NCBI RefSeq assembly: GCF_002999335.1
Contig: NW_020312755.1
Span: forward strand, 62,001 to 126,000
From: Cyclospora cayetanensis
Lineage: Eukaryota > Apicomplexa > Conoidasida > Eucoccidiorida > Eimeriidae
Length of the DNA stretch: 64,000 nt
Reading direction: 5' to 3'
In this document: in pieces, positions 1-11,795 of the stretch
Position numbering within the stretch: position 1 is the stretch's first letter
How the letters are laid out: each line of letters begins with the position of its first letter
Program-made: the position numbers and the translations under genes
The notes under the pieces: model-generated
Database searches by the model: none
Told to the model about the DNA's origin: nothing
What the model saw: the letters and a program-made list of their open reading frames with translations, nothing else

Positions 1-615
1 ACTACCATTACCACCACCACCAATGAAGGGGCGATGACAGACGTGCTTCTTACAGCCTGCAGAGGAGGACAGGAGGGAGGCGTGGAGATCTTTGAAGCTG
101 CACAGTTCCCTCTCGCTACTCCTGCAGCAGCAGCAGCAGAAAGGGAGGGCTGCTGTCTTTCGGTAACCTCCTTTCCGGAGGCAGAACTGGGGGTGGCCTT
201 TTCTGACAAGAATACATGCTCGAGTAGCCTTTCGAAAGCAGACGCTAGCTGTGCTGCTGGCGGCTGTCTCTCAGGCGTCTCGTCTGCTCCTTTGGGCTCT
301 GCAGAGAGCTCTGCGCGCTGCTTCAGACGTGGAGAGAAACCATCTCTCAGGATGCACCCCACGGCACGCAGTAGCCGTCTCAGCGGCGTGACAGCGCTCT
401 CCCCACCCTGCTGCTTTGCTGAAGTCTCAGTGGCGGCGTGTCTGACTGGGGACTGCGCCCACGCAGAACGCGCTTCTCGAAAACGCCTTAGCACCAAATA
501 TCCGTCTGGCGAAGACGCTGGGAACCCCTCGAGCGCAGGGGCAAACGAAGGCGTCTTGCCACTCTGGTGGCTGCTGCCAGAGCAGCACCATCCTCTAGCG
601 CGATTTTTCTGCTGA
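1..615 (+). CDS. 3' end of an unknown protein (5' truncated by window edge)
   Basis: The frame is open from base 1 to a TGA at 613-615, so this is probably the last exon of a gene that begins outside the window. An internal Met is at base 34, but the frame stays open upstream of it with a short Thr run, so that Met need not be the start. The visible protein is rich in Ser, Ala and Cys, has a short Ala run near residue 42, and ends in a hydrophobic Trp/Leu-containing stretch. I recognise no domain. Codon use and composition resemble the low-complexity termini of coccidian proteins. It could also be a chance ORF in a GC-rich UTR. No promoter or acceptor can be judged because the upstream sequence is missing. 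Confidence 0.45.
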   Translation, partial: TTITTTTNEGAMTDVLLTACRGGQEGGVEIFEAAQFPLATPAAAAAEREGCCLSVTSFPEAELGVAFSDKNTCSSSLSKADASCAAGGCLSGVSSAPLGSAESSARCFRRGEKPSLRMHPTARSSRLSGVTALSPPCCFAEVSVAACLTGDCAHAERASRKRLSTKYPSGEDAGNPSSAGANEGVLPLWWLLPEQHHPLARFFC

Positions 616-2540
616 GCTGACTCCCACATGCCCAAACCGTTCAACCTACACCCACATTCGGCACTCGCCTAAAACAGCTACGTTTCAGACAGTAGTCTCG
701 GGTAGCGAATTTCCGCCATCAGGGGACCTCGGCAGGACCCCTAGAAGGTTCCTGCCCATGTAGCAGTAGACGCCTCTACAAAAGCAGCCAACCGTCTCCT
801 GAGCTGGAGATACACCTAGGGGGCCTTTAGGTGTAGCGGGGGGCCGGAATGAGGGCATAACGGAAAACCCCAGTTGTGCAGCAACCACGGGCACTTATGA
901 TGTGTCGTTAACGAAAACATAACTCCTTCCATGCAAGCTGATTCGGTGGCCATCTGTGAGTAGCGGGCTGAGCTACACGTACCCTCCAGCTACTACGCTG
1001 CTTCTACTTAACTACGGAACGGTACAGAATTGGCCATTTGGCAGAGTTCTTTCCGTACGTCATATTTGTTGCAAAGCAGAGTCGCTCATTTTATTGCCGT
1101 AGCAATCCATGCTACGTATATACGTGTGCCCTAGGCTGCTAGATGCGCCAAACTGTGAATGAAGGGACCCCAAGTGCTTCGCGAGGCAGCTTTGCCGATG
1201 ATGCAGCCTGAGAGAGCCTCGGGCTGGAAGCCTTAGGAGTGAGAGCTAGGAGCAGGGGAGGGACCTCTATCTGGAAGAAAACTCGATATATATCTATTTA
1301 TGTATCCCGATTGCGAATTATACTGCATTGAGGGCCAAGCGTGTCTCCGCATGAAACGCCCAGTAGGAGCGTTGCAACAAACGGAGAGCGGCACTCCGCA
1401 AGCATAATTTAGCAGAGTTCACAGCTCCAAAATCCAATACCACAAGCAAAGTAACACCTGTGTTTATCCGCACACTGCGAAAAAGCCCTGCCTCCCAAGT
1501 GTGGGGACCTCCAGGCCCCTTCTACACCGCAGAGGGGTCCTATCCGTAGGGGCAGCTACTGAGAGGCAAGCCAAAAAAATAAAGGAAGAGAAAAAATGTG
1601 TCAAATAAAGAAGGATGCCGCCATAAACTCACATATTATGCATTAGAAGGCGCCCTGACAGAAGGTGATGCCTTGTCTGTTTGTCCCTGCCCCCAGCGGT
1701 AGGGTGGTAAACGTGTGCATTTGGGTGCCTGCAGAGCGTCCGTTAAAGCAAATTTACGGTACGTTAAGGTGAAATAGTGAAGGAATACATCTTATTGTCA
1801 CCTGTAGTGCGCGAATTATAAGGAAGAACTTTGAAATTCACGCTGCTCCTTTTATTGTGCGGCCAGGCCCCTCTTGGCCATGGCGACGTGCAGCAAGTAA
1901 CATGCGCAGACAGTATTGTACTCAACTCTTCCGATGCAAATAAGGGAGTAATCAGAGAGTAATCAGGAGACGGTAAGCTTGTATTTTAGCCGTGTTATGC
2001 ATGTGTGTTGGATGTTGCAGCACTTCGCAGTGCCCCTAGCATCAAACCCAATCCATCCATCCTTAAAGGAGCTGCAGTCTAAGCTCAGGCACTATTTTAA
2101 GGCATGGTAGCGGGCGCTCCTGCTCGCGTTCCTCCCTCTGAAGTAGGGGGGCAAAATGTTGTTATATTCATCCTTTTAAGTGATATGCCTGTTTTACATG
2201 CATATCAAGTATAGAAATCCAGTTCGAGGCAAACATCGTAAGCGTCTCGATGCCTCGTCGGTTGGTACCTCTGGGATCCTTCTGCGGAGCTCATTTAATT
2301 TTCCTCCTCTAGCGGGCAAAAGGGGAGCATTCGGAGCATTGAGAAGATAATTTTCATGCATCGTTGCTGCTTGTTGCATTCAGTGGCCTGGGAGTGTTTT
2401 TGGCGGCCGATTTCTTTTCTTGAATTTTCAATGCACGATTGTTGGGCAGGAAGGGCTCTCCGTACACCAAATGCCATCATCATTGCTTTCTCCTTTTCTC
2501 AGGTTCCCCAATTTTGCATTGCCATCTATTTTGCATCACA
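616..2540. other. Intergenic region, no gene seen
   Basis: About 1.9 kb between the unknown gene and the uridine-phosphorylase-like gene. Open frames are short, lack family resemblance, and carry no coherent splice pattern. The stretch probably holds the 3' UTR of the left gene and the promoter of the right one. Confidence 0.6.
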
Positions 2541-4948
2541 ATGGTGGTAAGCAAAGTAGGCGTCTTAGTCTTAATCTTGTCTCCTTGACAGACTTCATTT
2601 CGTGGTTTCTTGTGTTGCCGCTTGGGGTATTTTCTCGTATCGCAGTGCTAAGAAATTCTGCGAAGCTCTCCACATACTATATTTACTCGCTCATCTCTCA
2701 ATGTGACATTGTACGCTTAGCAGCCTCCAAAGCCAGCTACCCTCGCAGTTTTTTTGCTCGCGTTCCCCTCTGCCTGTCGCAGCCCTCACACTCGAGAAAG
2801 CCGGAAGTCTTCGTCCTACCCGATGGCACCCTTTATCATCTGGGTGTGAAACCTGGCCAAATACATCCAAGAATTTTGACTGTTGGGGACAGAGAAAGAG
2901 CGCGGTTGCTAGCCAATGCTTTTTTAGAAGATGCGAAGGAACACGAACACAGCCGAAACTTCCTCACATTTTCCGGTGAGCTGGAGCTAACTCCAGAAGC
3001 AGCGGGGCAGGAGCCAATCATTATTCACCATTGTTTGCATACATATTTACACGCGACAGGGGGCTGGAAGTGGGGAAAGATGATGCTACCCATGACAAAT
3101 GTTTCTGGCGGTCATGTGTTGGGGGATACTCTGGTGTTTCTCACTGCTGATATCGGGTTTAGGGGCCAGCGTAAAGGTGCCCCTATCATAGAAAGGGCAA
3201 AAAAGCAGGAAGCTGGTCTGCATGCCCTGCTTCTGCAGCTGGCTTCTCTCGGTAGGTTACCAGGCAAGTCTTGTTGCTTGCGACGAGGACCATCATGTCA
3301 GTCACCGCATCTTGCGAGATTTATAGGTTCTGCACTTTTTTCGGCTTAGGAACCTACAAGGGAACTCCGGTTTCCATCGTGTCTATCGGAATGGGAACGC
3401 CCAATATGGATTTTCTGGTTAGGGAGGTTTCGTTCCTGTTTCAAGACGAAGGTCTCGCCTTCATCCGCTTGGGTACTTGTGGCAGCTTCAAACTCGACCG
3501 CCCCGTTGGCAGTCTCTTCATCTCCGACAAGATGTACTACTGCTACAGGTGTGGCTTTGCTTGTGCCATTTTATGGATGTGTATTCCTCCGCATTTCCCC
3601 CTTTTGTTTACGTTGGTCCGCCCCGGTGCCTCCAACCGTCGTCTGCGCAACGATTCCGCCTGTGCTGCACGCACGCTTGACTGCGACCCCGTTCTCTCTG
3701 TATTTCATGCGATGCTGTTTGTCGTAGGAACTATTTACACTTCGACGGCAATCCGTTCGCACATCAAGGCGTCCAGCAACCGCACTGTCCGTACATCATT
3801 GCGGGGCCAGTTGAGGGCGACAAGGAACTGACAGAAAAACTGGAGGCAAATATTGCAAAGCTGGAGCTCTCTAGCGTCACGGGCTCGGGTATTTCTGCTG
3901 AGACTTTCTATGGCTGCCAGGTGAGTCTTCTTCACACTTAGTTTTGCTCTTGGATTTGTTGCACCCGCGACTTCTAATTCAGAAGGATAGTAATGTGGTA
4001 CTGCTTGCTTCATGATGCCATCCCAATCTGAATAGCGAAGGCAGGCCTTACACTGTTTATTCTGATACCTGTAGTCAATATGCGTGGCTTCGGCATATGT
4101 GCACTCGTGAAGAACCCACTTGCCTGTATGCTTCATCAAAATGTGGTCCTCTCAACGCAGTACACACGGGCGTGCCTTCCGACCTTTCCGCAGGGCCGTT
4201 TTCTCCCTGGTTTTCACGACGATAATGATAAATTATTCAAAGAATTTTCAAAGCTTGAGATTCAATCCTGCGAAATGGAATCGCATCAGCTGTTCCATCT
4301 CTGCAAAGAGCGCGCGAAGGGGAATTCCAAAGTAGTAACAAGGGCGGCGTCTATTTGTGTGGCTGTCGCCCACCGTGTGGCTCCAGATATGCCTTCGCGT
4401 CCTGACACACTTAGTAGCGTAAGCGTTTCGCGTGCTCCCGACCCTCTGCTATGCTTTTTCCTGCCCATATGTGTAAACAAGTGTATGTTTCCTGAAGATT
4501 TATGTCGAAGTGCATATGGTAGACTCGTGCCAGTATAGTGTTCGCTGTAAGGCGGAATAAAGGCTTCTTGGTTTACGGGGATTCAGCCATCGCTACTCTT
4601 AAAGGTTTACATGTGCTTGTACAATTAAAGTTCTACAAGCAGTGGAGAGTTGCTCTGTCACATAGAGCGTGAGAATTAGCTGTGTTCGTCGTCGAGACTA
4701 CGATCTGATACGAATATGATTATTGCCCCCAGGAAACCCTAAGCATTGTCAAATAGTCCATCTAAGTTGAAAAGAATAAGTTGGGCTCTTATTGAAAGTG
4801 TTTTGAGCTTCTACTTCCGTGTATCTGCTTCCATCTAAGTTAACGCTTTGAAAACATTTGTGTGTGCCTTACTCAGGAACACACACGGGAAATCATTCTG
4901 AAGGCCGGTGAAGCAGCTCTGGATGCCCTTCAATCTATTCATGTGTAA
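2541..4948 (+). CDS. Uridine phosphorylase-like nucleoside phosphorylase (6 exons, about 295 aa)
   Basis: It likely cleaves uridine or a related nucleoside with phosphate, giving base plus ribose-1-phosphate in cytosolic salvage. Exons with phase-checked junctions: 2783-2975, 3350-3548, 3728-3920, 4194-4418, 4877-4948. The inferred first exon, 2541-2546, encodes only Met-Val before a strong GTAAGC donor. N-terminal signature YHLGVKPGQIHPRILTVGD is typical of the PNP/UDP family, as are SIGMGTP, IRLGTCGS (phosphate and nucleoside pocket) and the CEMES motif near residue 200, which contacts the ribose. Total length of 295 aa equals the usual family length. The C-terminus ends in a helix, KAGEAALDALQSIHV. 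The next gene, CCp, converges from the right. Purine nucleoside phosphorylase of the same fold is the main alternative; the N-terminal motif favours uridine phosphorylase. The start is inferred; the other five exons are well supported. Confidence 0.88.
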
Positions 4949-6059
4949 ATAAGTGCGGACGATGCTGTTCGGCACTACTTCTAGACAAAGTTTGTAAACG
5001 TGTGCTTGTCCATAAACAATTTGCATTGATAGACCAAGGATGAAAAGGAATGCAGCAGATGTAAACAAGAATGACACAGATATATGGCTATAGGATCAGG
5101 GCTGCTTTTTGCATGAATCTTTTCATGCTTTGATTTGTTGGTTAGCCTGTAAAAGACCACGAAATTTTGCATATTGCCCTGATTCATTTCTGATTTGGGG
5201 CTTTTCTGTCGATGATTATCATCAGCTGCATGCTTCCACCTTCTTTAATGTAATTGAAGACAACTTAGAATTTAATGTTTTCCAGTTTATATCAAAAGAA
5301 ACTGTGCAAAGCGGCTTCTACGCGTGTTGCATGCCGCCTGGCACTCCCGCACCACAGAAGCCCTAGAAATAGAGGCATATAGGCATTCAATGCACTTTAT
5401 ATTGGTCATTCGAAGTAGCAATTACCAGTCACTAGACGAAGTTTGCAAGGGCGTTTTGTAGGTTGCGCAACACATTTTGCATACATCATCTGACGTATTC
5501 GGTGTTTAACCGGACCAGTCAAGGAATATTCATTCAGCTTACTTATGCATCTGTCCGGACGAATATCTCCGGCGCAGTCAGCATATACTGCTCCCGCTGC
5601 GGCTGTCGAAGTATTCGTATATCAGTAGTAACCACCACGCCTTGGAAGTGGTTTCGTTACCTACCGCCAACGCAAGTCTCCTTCATCTTCACCAGTTCTA
5701 CACAGGCGAGGGCTCCTGCTGCTTTTGATTTTTCTTTGCAATGTCTTCTGCAGCTCTCTTCCGCTTTTCGTGAATTCGCGAACTCCGTAGAACAGCAGGT
5801 GTCACAGAAACCGCTTTCACCACTGTTGTTGCCACTAGAACATTCCTTCAGGCTGTGAGGCAGTGACCATCAAAATGTCTTATTCCTTTCAGCTGCGTGT
5901 GTATCAGTACCTGGCGGCCAGTGATTCTAGTCCTATGCATCTGTCCAGCCCAATTGGAAGGCTTGTAATTTGTTCAAACGCAGGAAGATCTTGAGCTGGC
6001 ACCACTGGCGCGACAGCATTTTCGTTCGCTGGATGCTGTTTAGCGGGGGTAACGGAAGC
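4949..6059. other. Convergent intergenic region, no gene seen
   Basis: About 1.1 kb between the stop codons of two convergent genes. Two plus-strand frames of 85 and 131 codons (5109-5366, 5463-5858) have no recognisable features and no splice context. Probably 3' UTRs of both genes. Confidence 0.55.
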
Positions 6060-9000
6060 TCATGAGTCTAGTGAGGGAGGAAAAGACAGCGCAGATGGTA
6101 TTACCAGCGAGATTGACGAAAAGGCAACGCCAGCACAACTCCACGTGGAAAGCCCGACAGTTCCAGAAGATAACCCTGGTGGGTACGCAAGTAAGCGATA
6201 TCTAGATAAATGTGTGTTTGGGAGATGACAAACCATCTGTCCGTCCGATGCTGAAGACAGGCAATGCAGTGGCATTCCCTGCATTTATGACAATGTGGCT
6301 GCTGTTGAACGACACTTTGATTGTATTCCAGGATCCCGGCTTGAACGACCAAAGGTTGGACTTTGTCAGGGTGCTGTATACACCTCGGAATTTCTTCCGT
6401 AGGCGCACGAATGAAGGGCCCATTTCAAATAAAATAAAATTGTCCTTATCCTGGATGTTGAATGCGGCTCCCACAATGCCTGCATGCAGTAATGTGCGCA
6501 AAAAGCAAATGAGAAAAAAGGCTAGTGCATCTAAGGGTTTTGCGGCAGAGCGTGGTAGTACCGACGAAACTACGAAGCGCATGACGCGCAAGCAGGAGCA
6601 GTGCGATACGGCTGCTGGGTCCAAAGGGTCCCTACCTTCACACTGTGGGAAGAATTTGAATGAGAATTGTCCTTCATCGCATGAACGATGGCGTGCGAGA
6701 GCCAGAATTGCGGGTGCCTGTAAGCCACGGCGTAAAAGGGGAAACGTGAACAACAATAGAAGTTATTTGCCTTACCTTATTTTTGATGCCTCCTATATTC
6801 GACTTAAGCAACAAAAAATGATAATAAATAGTGCTTAAGAGAAAAGAAAAGCTGCTCTACCATCTGGGCAATAGTAGCATGCTCTCCTCCAATATCCATT
6901 GCGTATTTCCAGTGAGACGGAACGTCTGCTGCCTCAGGATCAAAAGCCGTCCACTCATCGCTTATACGTCCCACGAACTATCGAAAATTTGAAGTAAAGG
7001 CGTGGCGCATATCACATGCTGTACAGTGCAGAATGCAGCTCACTGATTCTCTGTAATTGCTGCATTGAGGCGGATACGGTGGCAACAAGGGTTTGTCGTT
7101 GCCACCAATACAGGGCAACGGCTTAATGCTAAGCCTATCAAAACACGCCGAGTTTACTGTGCTTGTGTAAAAGCCGACAGAACCCGACATAAAGGAACCA
7201 TCTAGAAGGTCAATGTCTGTCTCTGGTGCTTCAACAGACGCCTCCTCCGAAACCTCAGAAACGCGTATCTGAATTCTTTGCAGCTGGGCAATAATCTCTA
7301 CGTGATACCACTGTCCTTCAACAAAGCCGCCATCATCGATCCTTGCCGCTTCTGTTGGAACGCCGTTCACAACTCGCAATAGCCGCTTGGTTCCGCCATT
7401 CGCTTGCTGCTAGAGCCGACTCGCAAAACGTTTGTCGCGACGATGATAAAATTTCGGCTTACTTGTCTCATTTCAAAGAGAAACATGTTTCTGCTGTCTC
7501 TCACGCGAAAGGCAATGCCCACCGACCCCGAACCAGATACAAGTATATCTCCCGAAAGCACGAAGTCATAGTAATTCTTGTCCTTCAAAATCGCGTACGT
7601 CCCTGTGCCAGTGCTGCCGGGGATGGTTGGAGAGACAGCAGACAACTGGCATAAACTGTGGTGGTTCTCTCGTTTTCCTGCAGGTGGGGGACCAATCTTC
7701 CACTTGCTATTCCCTACGGCCAAGCACTAGGAGTAGCTTGCGAAGGATGTGCACCAGAGACGATACTGCTTACCAACTGCCAGTTTGGATTCAAATGTGT
7801 GGAACACATCAGATTTTTCTGCATTTTTTACAATGTCTATGTTCCATTCATCTGCGGCAGACTGCTCTGCTCGCTTTTGGAGAGCCTGAACAGCGCTTCT
7901 GCTAGCAGCTCCCGAAACGTTGTATTGATAGGAAAGACCGTACTTCTTTTACTTCTTTTGTACTCTTTTCTAGCGCCTGAGAGATCTTTCCTGATAAATT
8001 TTTCAAGTGCTCTTCCAGATGCTCAATTTGTGTCAAAGTTCCTTTCGATGTAAGCTGTAACAAACTCCATTGTTACGGCGAAGGAAACACTTCGACGCGG
8101 ATTAAACAACAAACCTCTAGCCGTGTTTCCACAAGTTCAGCAGGCTTGAGAGTAGCCCTCGTCCCTGATATCGCCTGCCATTGCCTTTCTGTAGGAGTTG
8201 TTTGCTTTGTAGACCATGAGACACCCACATACCTTGGTAGCTGAGAGGCGCACATGGTCCATTACCTCACTGTCGAATCCCCCTAGCTGCTGTGACAATA
8301 TTGTAGATAGCTGGTTTACGGCCAATGTTGTAGCTTCGTTGAGCTCTTCGCTCGCTCCTGGAGGGTGCGGTGGGCTAGGTCCACTTTGCGCAGTTGTAGG
8401 AGCAGCGGCTGCTGCAGAAGGACCAGCAGTGGGCAAAGCGCTACTCGCGATTCCGATATTGGTGCCTGTCGTGTTTGGTGCTGCTGTTGGTGAGTTAGGG
8501 AGATGCTGCGGTGCAGCTGATGTTGGTGCCGCAGCCTCTAGGGGCGATGCATGCAATTCTAGGAAACTTGTGGAAGGGCTTTTTTCTGTTGGACACTGCC
8601 GCGCAGCTGACTCCAGCGTGAAAGCTCTTTCCCGCTGCACACCAAGCAAGCTGCTAGAGACAACGCCGTTCTTTTCGCTGCCCTCAAATTCATGCGGAGC
8701 TGCTACGATTCTAATTGCAACATCTCCCCCTCTGCTGAGCAGTCCTGAATGAATCGCTGCAATGCAAATTGAACTATCATCAGTGTACACGCCGGTTTCT
8801 CCCCCAACCAGTTTTGCCTCGTCAACTAATTCAAGAGGATTTGCATTGAAGCGCCAGACACATGAGAGTCCGTTAGGCGATCTAGCCTACCGTAGTGAAT
8901 GCAACCTTCTGGACACCTAATAAAGAATGTGCTACCCTGCGGTCCATCAAATAACGCATTTCCTTGGACTGCAGTAGTGCATGTCACATCAGTGTAGGAC

Positions 9001-11795
9001 TGCGGTGGATTCCATGCATCGGTGTTTGTTGAGCCTGAACGCCATTCAAGTGTGGTCGATTTGAGACACGTGCATGCTGCTTCCCATGAGATGCAAATTG
9101 CACTGACAGATGATTGTGGACATGTCGGTGTTTGAAGCGTCAAAGAATATCAATCCTGTCGGCGATATTCCAACAGTGTTTCCGATGAGTCCTCCATTTT
9201 TTTGTGCTTCCACAATAAATTCAGTGACCTGTTTTTCGTGCATCCACATTACGGTTTTTGAGGACTTGTGCGGCTAGAAGAATGTGCATATTTGGCCTAC
9301 ATCTTTCTTGAAATCGAGAGAGTAGAAAACGTTCGCCCCATTGTTCACTGCAACTGGCACTGGATTTGTTAGATCCATTTCCATAATATCTAACATTCGC
9401 TGCAGCGCTTCGATTTGCCGATTACTCTTCAAGTGGACAGGCTCAAGTCCCAATTCTGCACTTCCATTTCGCTGTTGACAGGCGTTCGCTTATTTCGATC
9501 GAACCGTACTTACTGCTGCATGCAGATACGGCATCACGGACAGTCACTATGCCATCGTTGTCTGGAATTGTGACATATGTACCACCAGATGAAAGGTCGC
9601 AGTAGGCCCTCAGCGGCTTGGACGCACAGAGCGGTAGCACCCAATAAAAACCTGATGTTGACTTGTTAGATGCGCTTTTCAGCGCGTAACAATCCTCAAT
9701 CGCATGCTGCTGAGTCAACCCAGGCAGACTGCTTAAATCCACGTCGCCACTAGGAGATTGTAGCTCGCTATCTGTACCTTGCACTTACAACGTTGCTTCG
9801 TAGCTGCATTGATGGCAGTCTTACCGAACCGCGCTATAGCACTCATCGTGTCCGCAATCTCTGTCTCGATTGTTGCGAGCTTGATAGTTTCTGCTTTCTT
9901 CGCTCCCAGGCATGTTTTCGCTGGTTGCATTATTTCATCTACTGCGGATAAACTCTTCGCCATGGACATGCTCAAAGCATTGGCTGCTTTTCCTGCCCGT
10001 TGCAGCTCCATACCGGCAGACAAATCCACCTCTGATACCAATTCAAGAAAGAACTTGTCCCGAGCGTCACTTGAAGCCTTTGCTTTTGAGCAAGGCTCCA
10101 CAATGGAACGAAGCCTATTGCTGTAGACGGAAAGTGTTTTGATGCCGTAGACAAGCTTGTCATTTGAAACGCTGGAATCGAAATTCGCCTTAATCTCTAT
10201 GTAGCAAGTTTTACTGTATTCTGCACAAGGGTTACCCTAGAATTGGATGTGCCCGTTCCATCCGAACCCGCAAGAACCGAGCGATAACAGCCTTCATGTC
10301 ATCCATCGTTGTGTATGCCGCATTCACGTCGGTTCGGGACACATCCACATAGTTTGCGCCATCGTTGCTTAGTGCAATTGTGTAGCTTAGGGGAGGAAAC
10401 TCCCAGTCAATATCTGTAGTTCTCAGCTTGTATTTGTCTCCCAGGTCCACATCAAAGTGAACAAACTCCGGAACCGCGTCTTTCGGAAATTCCGGGGAAG
10501 CCCAAAATGTGTCTGCATTTCCATCAACGGCCGCAGATGGTCCGTGCTCGTCGTCAGCCGCTCGAGAATGAGTGCTCCGCACTTCGGCATCCTTTGCTAC
10601 ATCTGTACTCCCAGCTTTGCTGCCCGTCTGCGACAGACAGTAGTTCCCTCCTCGGAGGAGTTTTAGCTGGTTATTCGGCTGCAGCTCCCTGTAAACAATG
10701 AGTAGAAAGCTGATGGATGCTACCAAGCCTGATATCTGTACCATACGCTCCTTCCGTCTTGGAAGTTGTATTCTGCTGTGCAGTCGCCTGTCACAACTTG
10801 GCCCCCGTCCTGGACGTTATTGTCCTTCAAAACCATGCAGACACCCAGCACTGGATTTTTGATTTGTCCTATGAACGAGCGTGAATCCAATTGTTGCGTT
10901 CGACTATGCAATGCTGAATTATTACCTTGTTCGGTAAACTGCCAAAGCGCACGCTCGTCTGCGATTGCAGTTGACATCAAACAGCCATCAAGAACAATAT
11001 CTCCTCGTTCATCGCTTTGAACGCACAAGTCCTGAAGGCTTTTCAGTTTAGGGAAATAGGACGTATGACAAATTGACAATTGCCCCAACGCACCTGATGG
11101 GGACTGGTAATGCCGCTTTGAATGCGAAGGACAGGGAACCCCCCGCCAAGTAGCTGCACTAGGCTAATCCCAAAATACTGACTCTGCGGATCCTTCATCA
11201 TAATACGAATGGCCTTTAAGTATACGGCGTGGGGAAATGTGAGAACTTGGTGGAACTGCGCTGAACCAAAAGGTATGATTTATAGAAACACCTAGTATAC
11301 AATCCAATTCCCTCACGCCCTGCAGAATTGACATCTTGAAATGGTATTATTTCCTGAAAGGCATCGCTTCCATCGAAGCTTGCGGCGATAGCGACTAAAA
11401 AAGTAAGCGTTTTGTGTTTTGCAGCCCATGATGAAAACGATCAATAATGTTCCCCTCGTACCTTTTCCAGGAGCATATGCCCAATTAATTTCTATACCTT
11501 CCACTAGACGTCGGGTTTTGATTCGCCCTGTCCATGAAACGACATCTTGTTTTCCGTGGTTTCCTTCAGAACACCAGTAACCGGATCCACGGCTGAGCGC
11601 TTTCTCTGGGGAGAATTCCCTGTGTCCTCCCTGCCCAATGCTTGGGAAAAAGGAAGTTGCTTGCGCTGAATCGATGCGAATATAGGTATTTACAACCATC
11701 TGCTCAGCCAGTGCAAATAAGGGCTGTTCCCAACATTGTAGCAACGCAACAGCTGCCCATAAAAGTGCTTTCAGCCATCGCCGGTGTACTCCCAT
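6060..11795 (-). CDS. Secreted multidomain LCCL protein, CCp1/CCp2 type
   Basis: A secreted adhesive protein of the LCCL/CCp family; in Plasmodium these are displayed on female gametes. The protein starts at 11795 with a signal peptide (hydrophobic core LLWAAVALLQCW). Domains in order: discoidin F5/8C (about 11.75-11.1 kb), ricin-type beta-trefoil lectin (11.03-10.6 kb), second discoidin (10.65-10.24 kb, FDVDLGDKYKLRTTDIDWEF), a coiled-coil linker (10.2-9.8 kb), a neurexin-collagen/fibrinogen-like domain (9.7-9.3 kb), LCCL (9.15-8.65 kb; key part CIAAIHSGLLSRGGDVAIRI), an Ala/Pro/Thr-rich linker, a second coiled coil, then two levanase/LamG-like domains (about 7.9-7.0 kb and 6.97-6.06 kb). 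Many exons have short introns, for example 11395-11461, 11261-11316, 11032-11093 and 10689-10746. Roughly 1,400-1,500 aa. The ricin fold here is a sugar-binding module without any toxin enzyme chain. Some middle exon borders are uncertain; family assignment is firm. Confidence 0.85.
10214..10235 (-). other. Candidate 22-nt intron (or frameshift) in the CCp gene
   Basis: On the minus strand the second discoidin domain reads to HPILG and then meets a stop, while the following coiled-coil exon is open in another frame. Removing exactly 22 nt that begin GTAACC and end ATACAG restores a continuous frame with matching phase. Either this is a very short intron or an indel in gene or assembly. Confidence 0.45.

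Noticed and set aside
2783..3349. Long continuous frame through the second exon of the phosphorylase
   Set aside because: The part after 2975 is intron: a GTGAGC donor and in-phase acceptor at 3349 restore the conserved GTYKG motif.
10600..11035. Ricin-like sequence as a toxin gene
   Set aside because: Only the beta-trefoil lectin module is present, within a CCp adhesive protein; there is no ribosome-inactivating chain.
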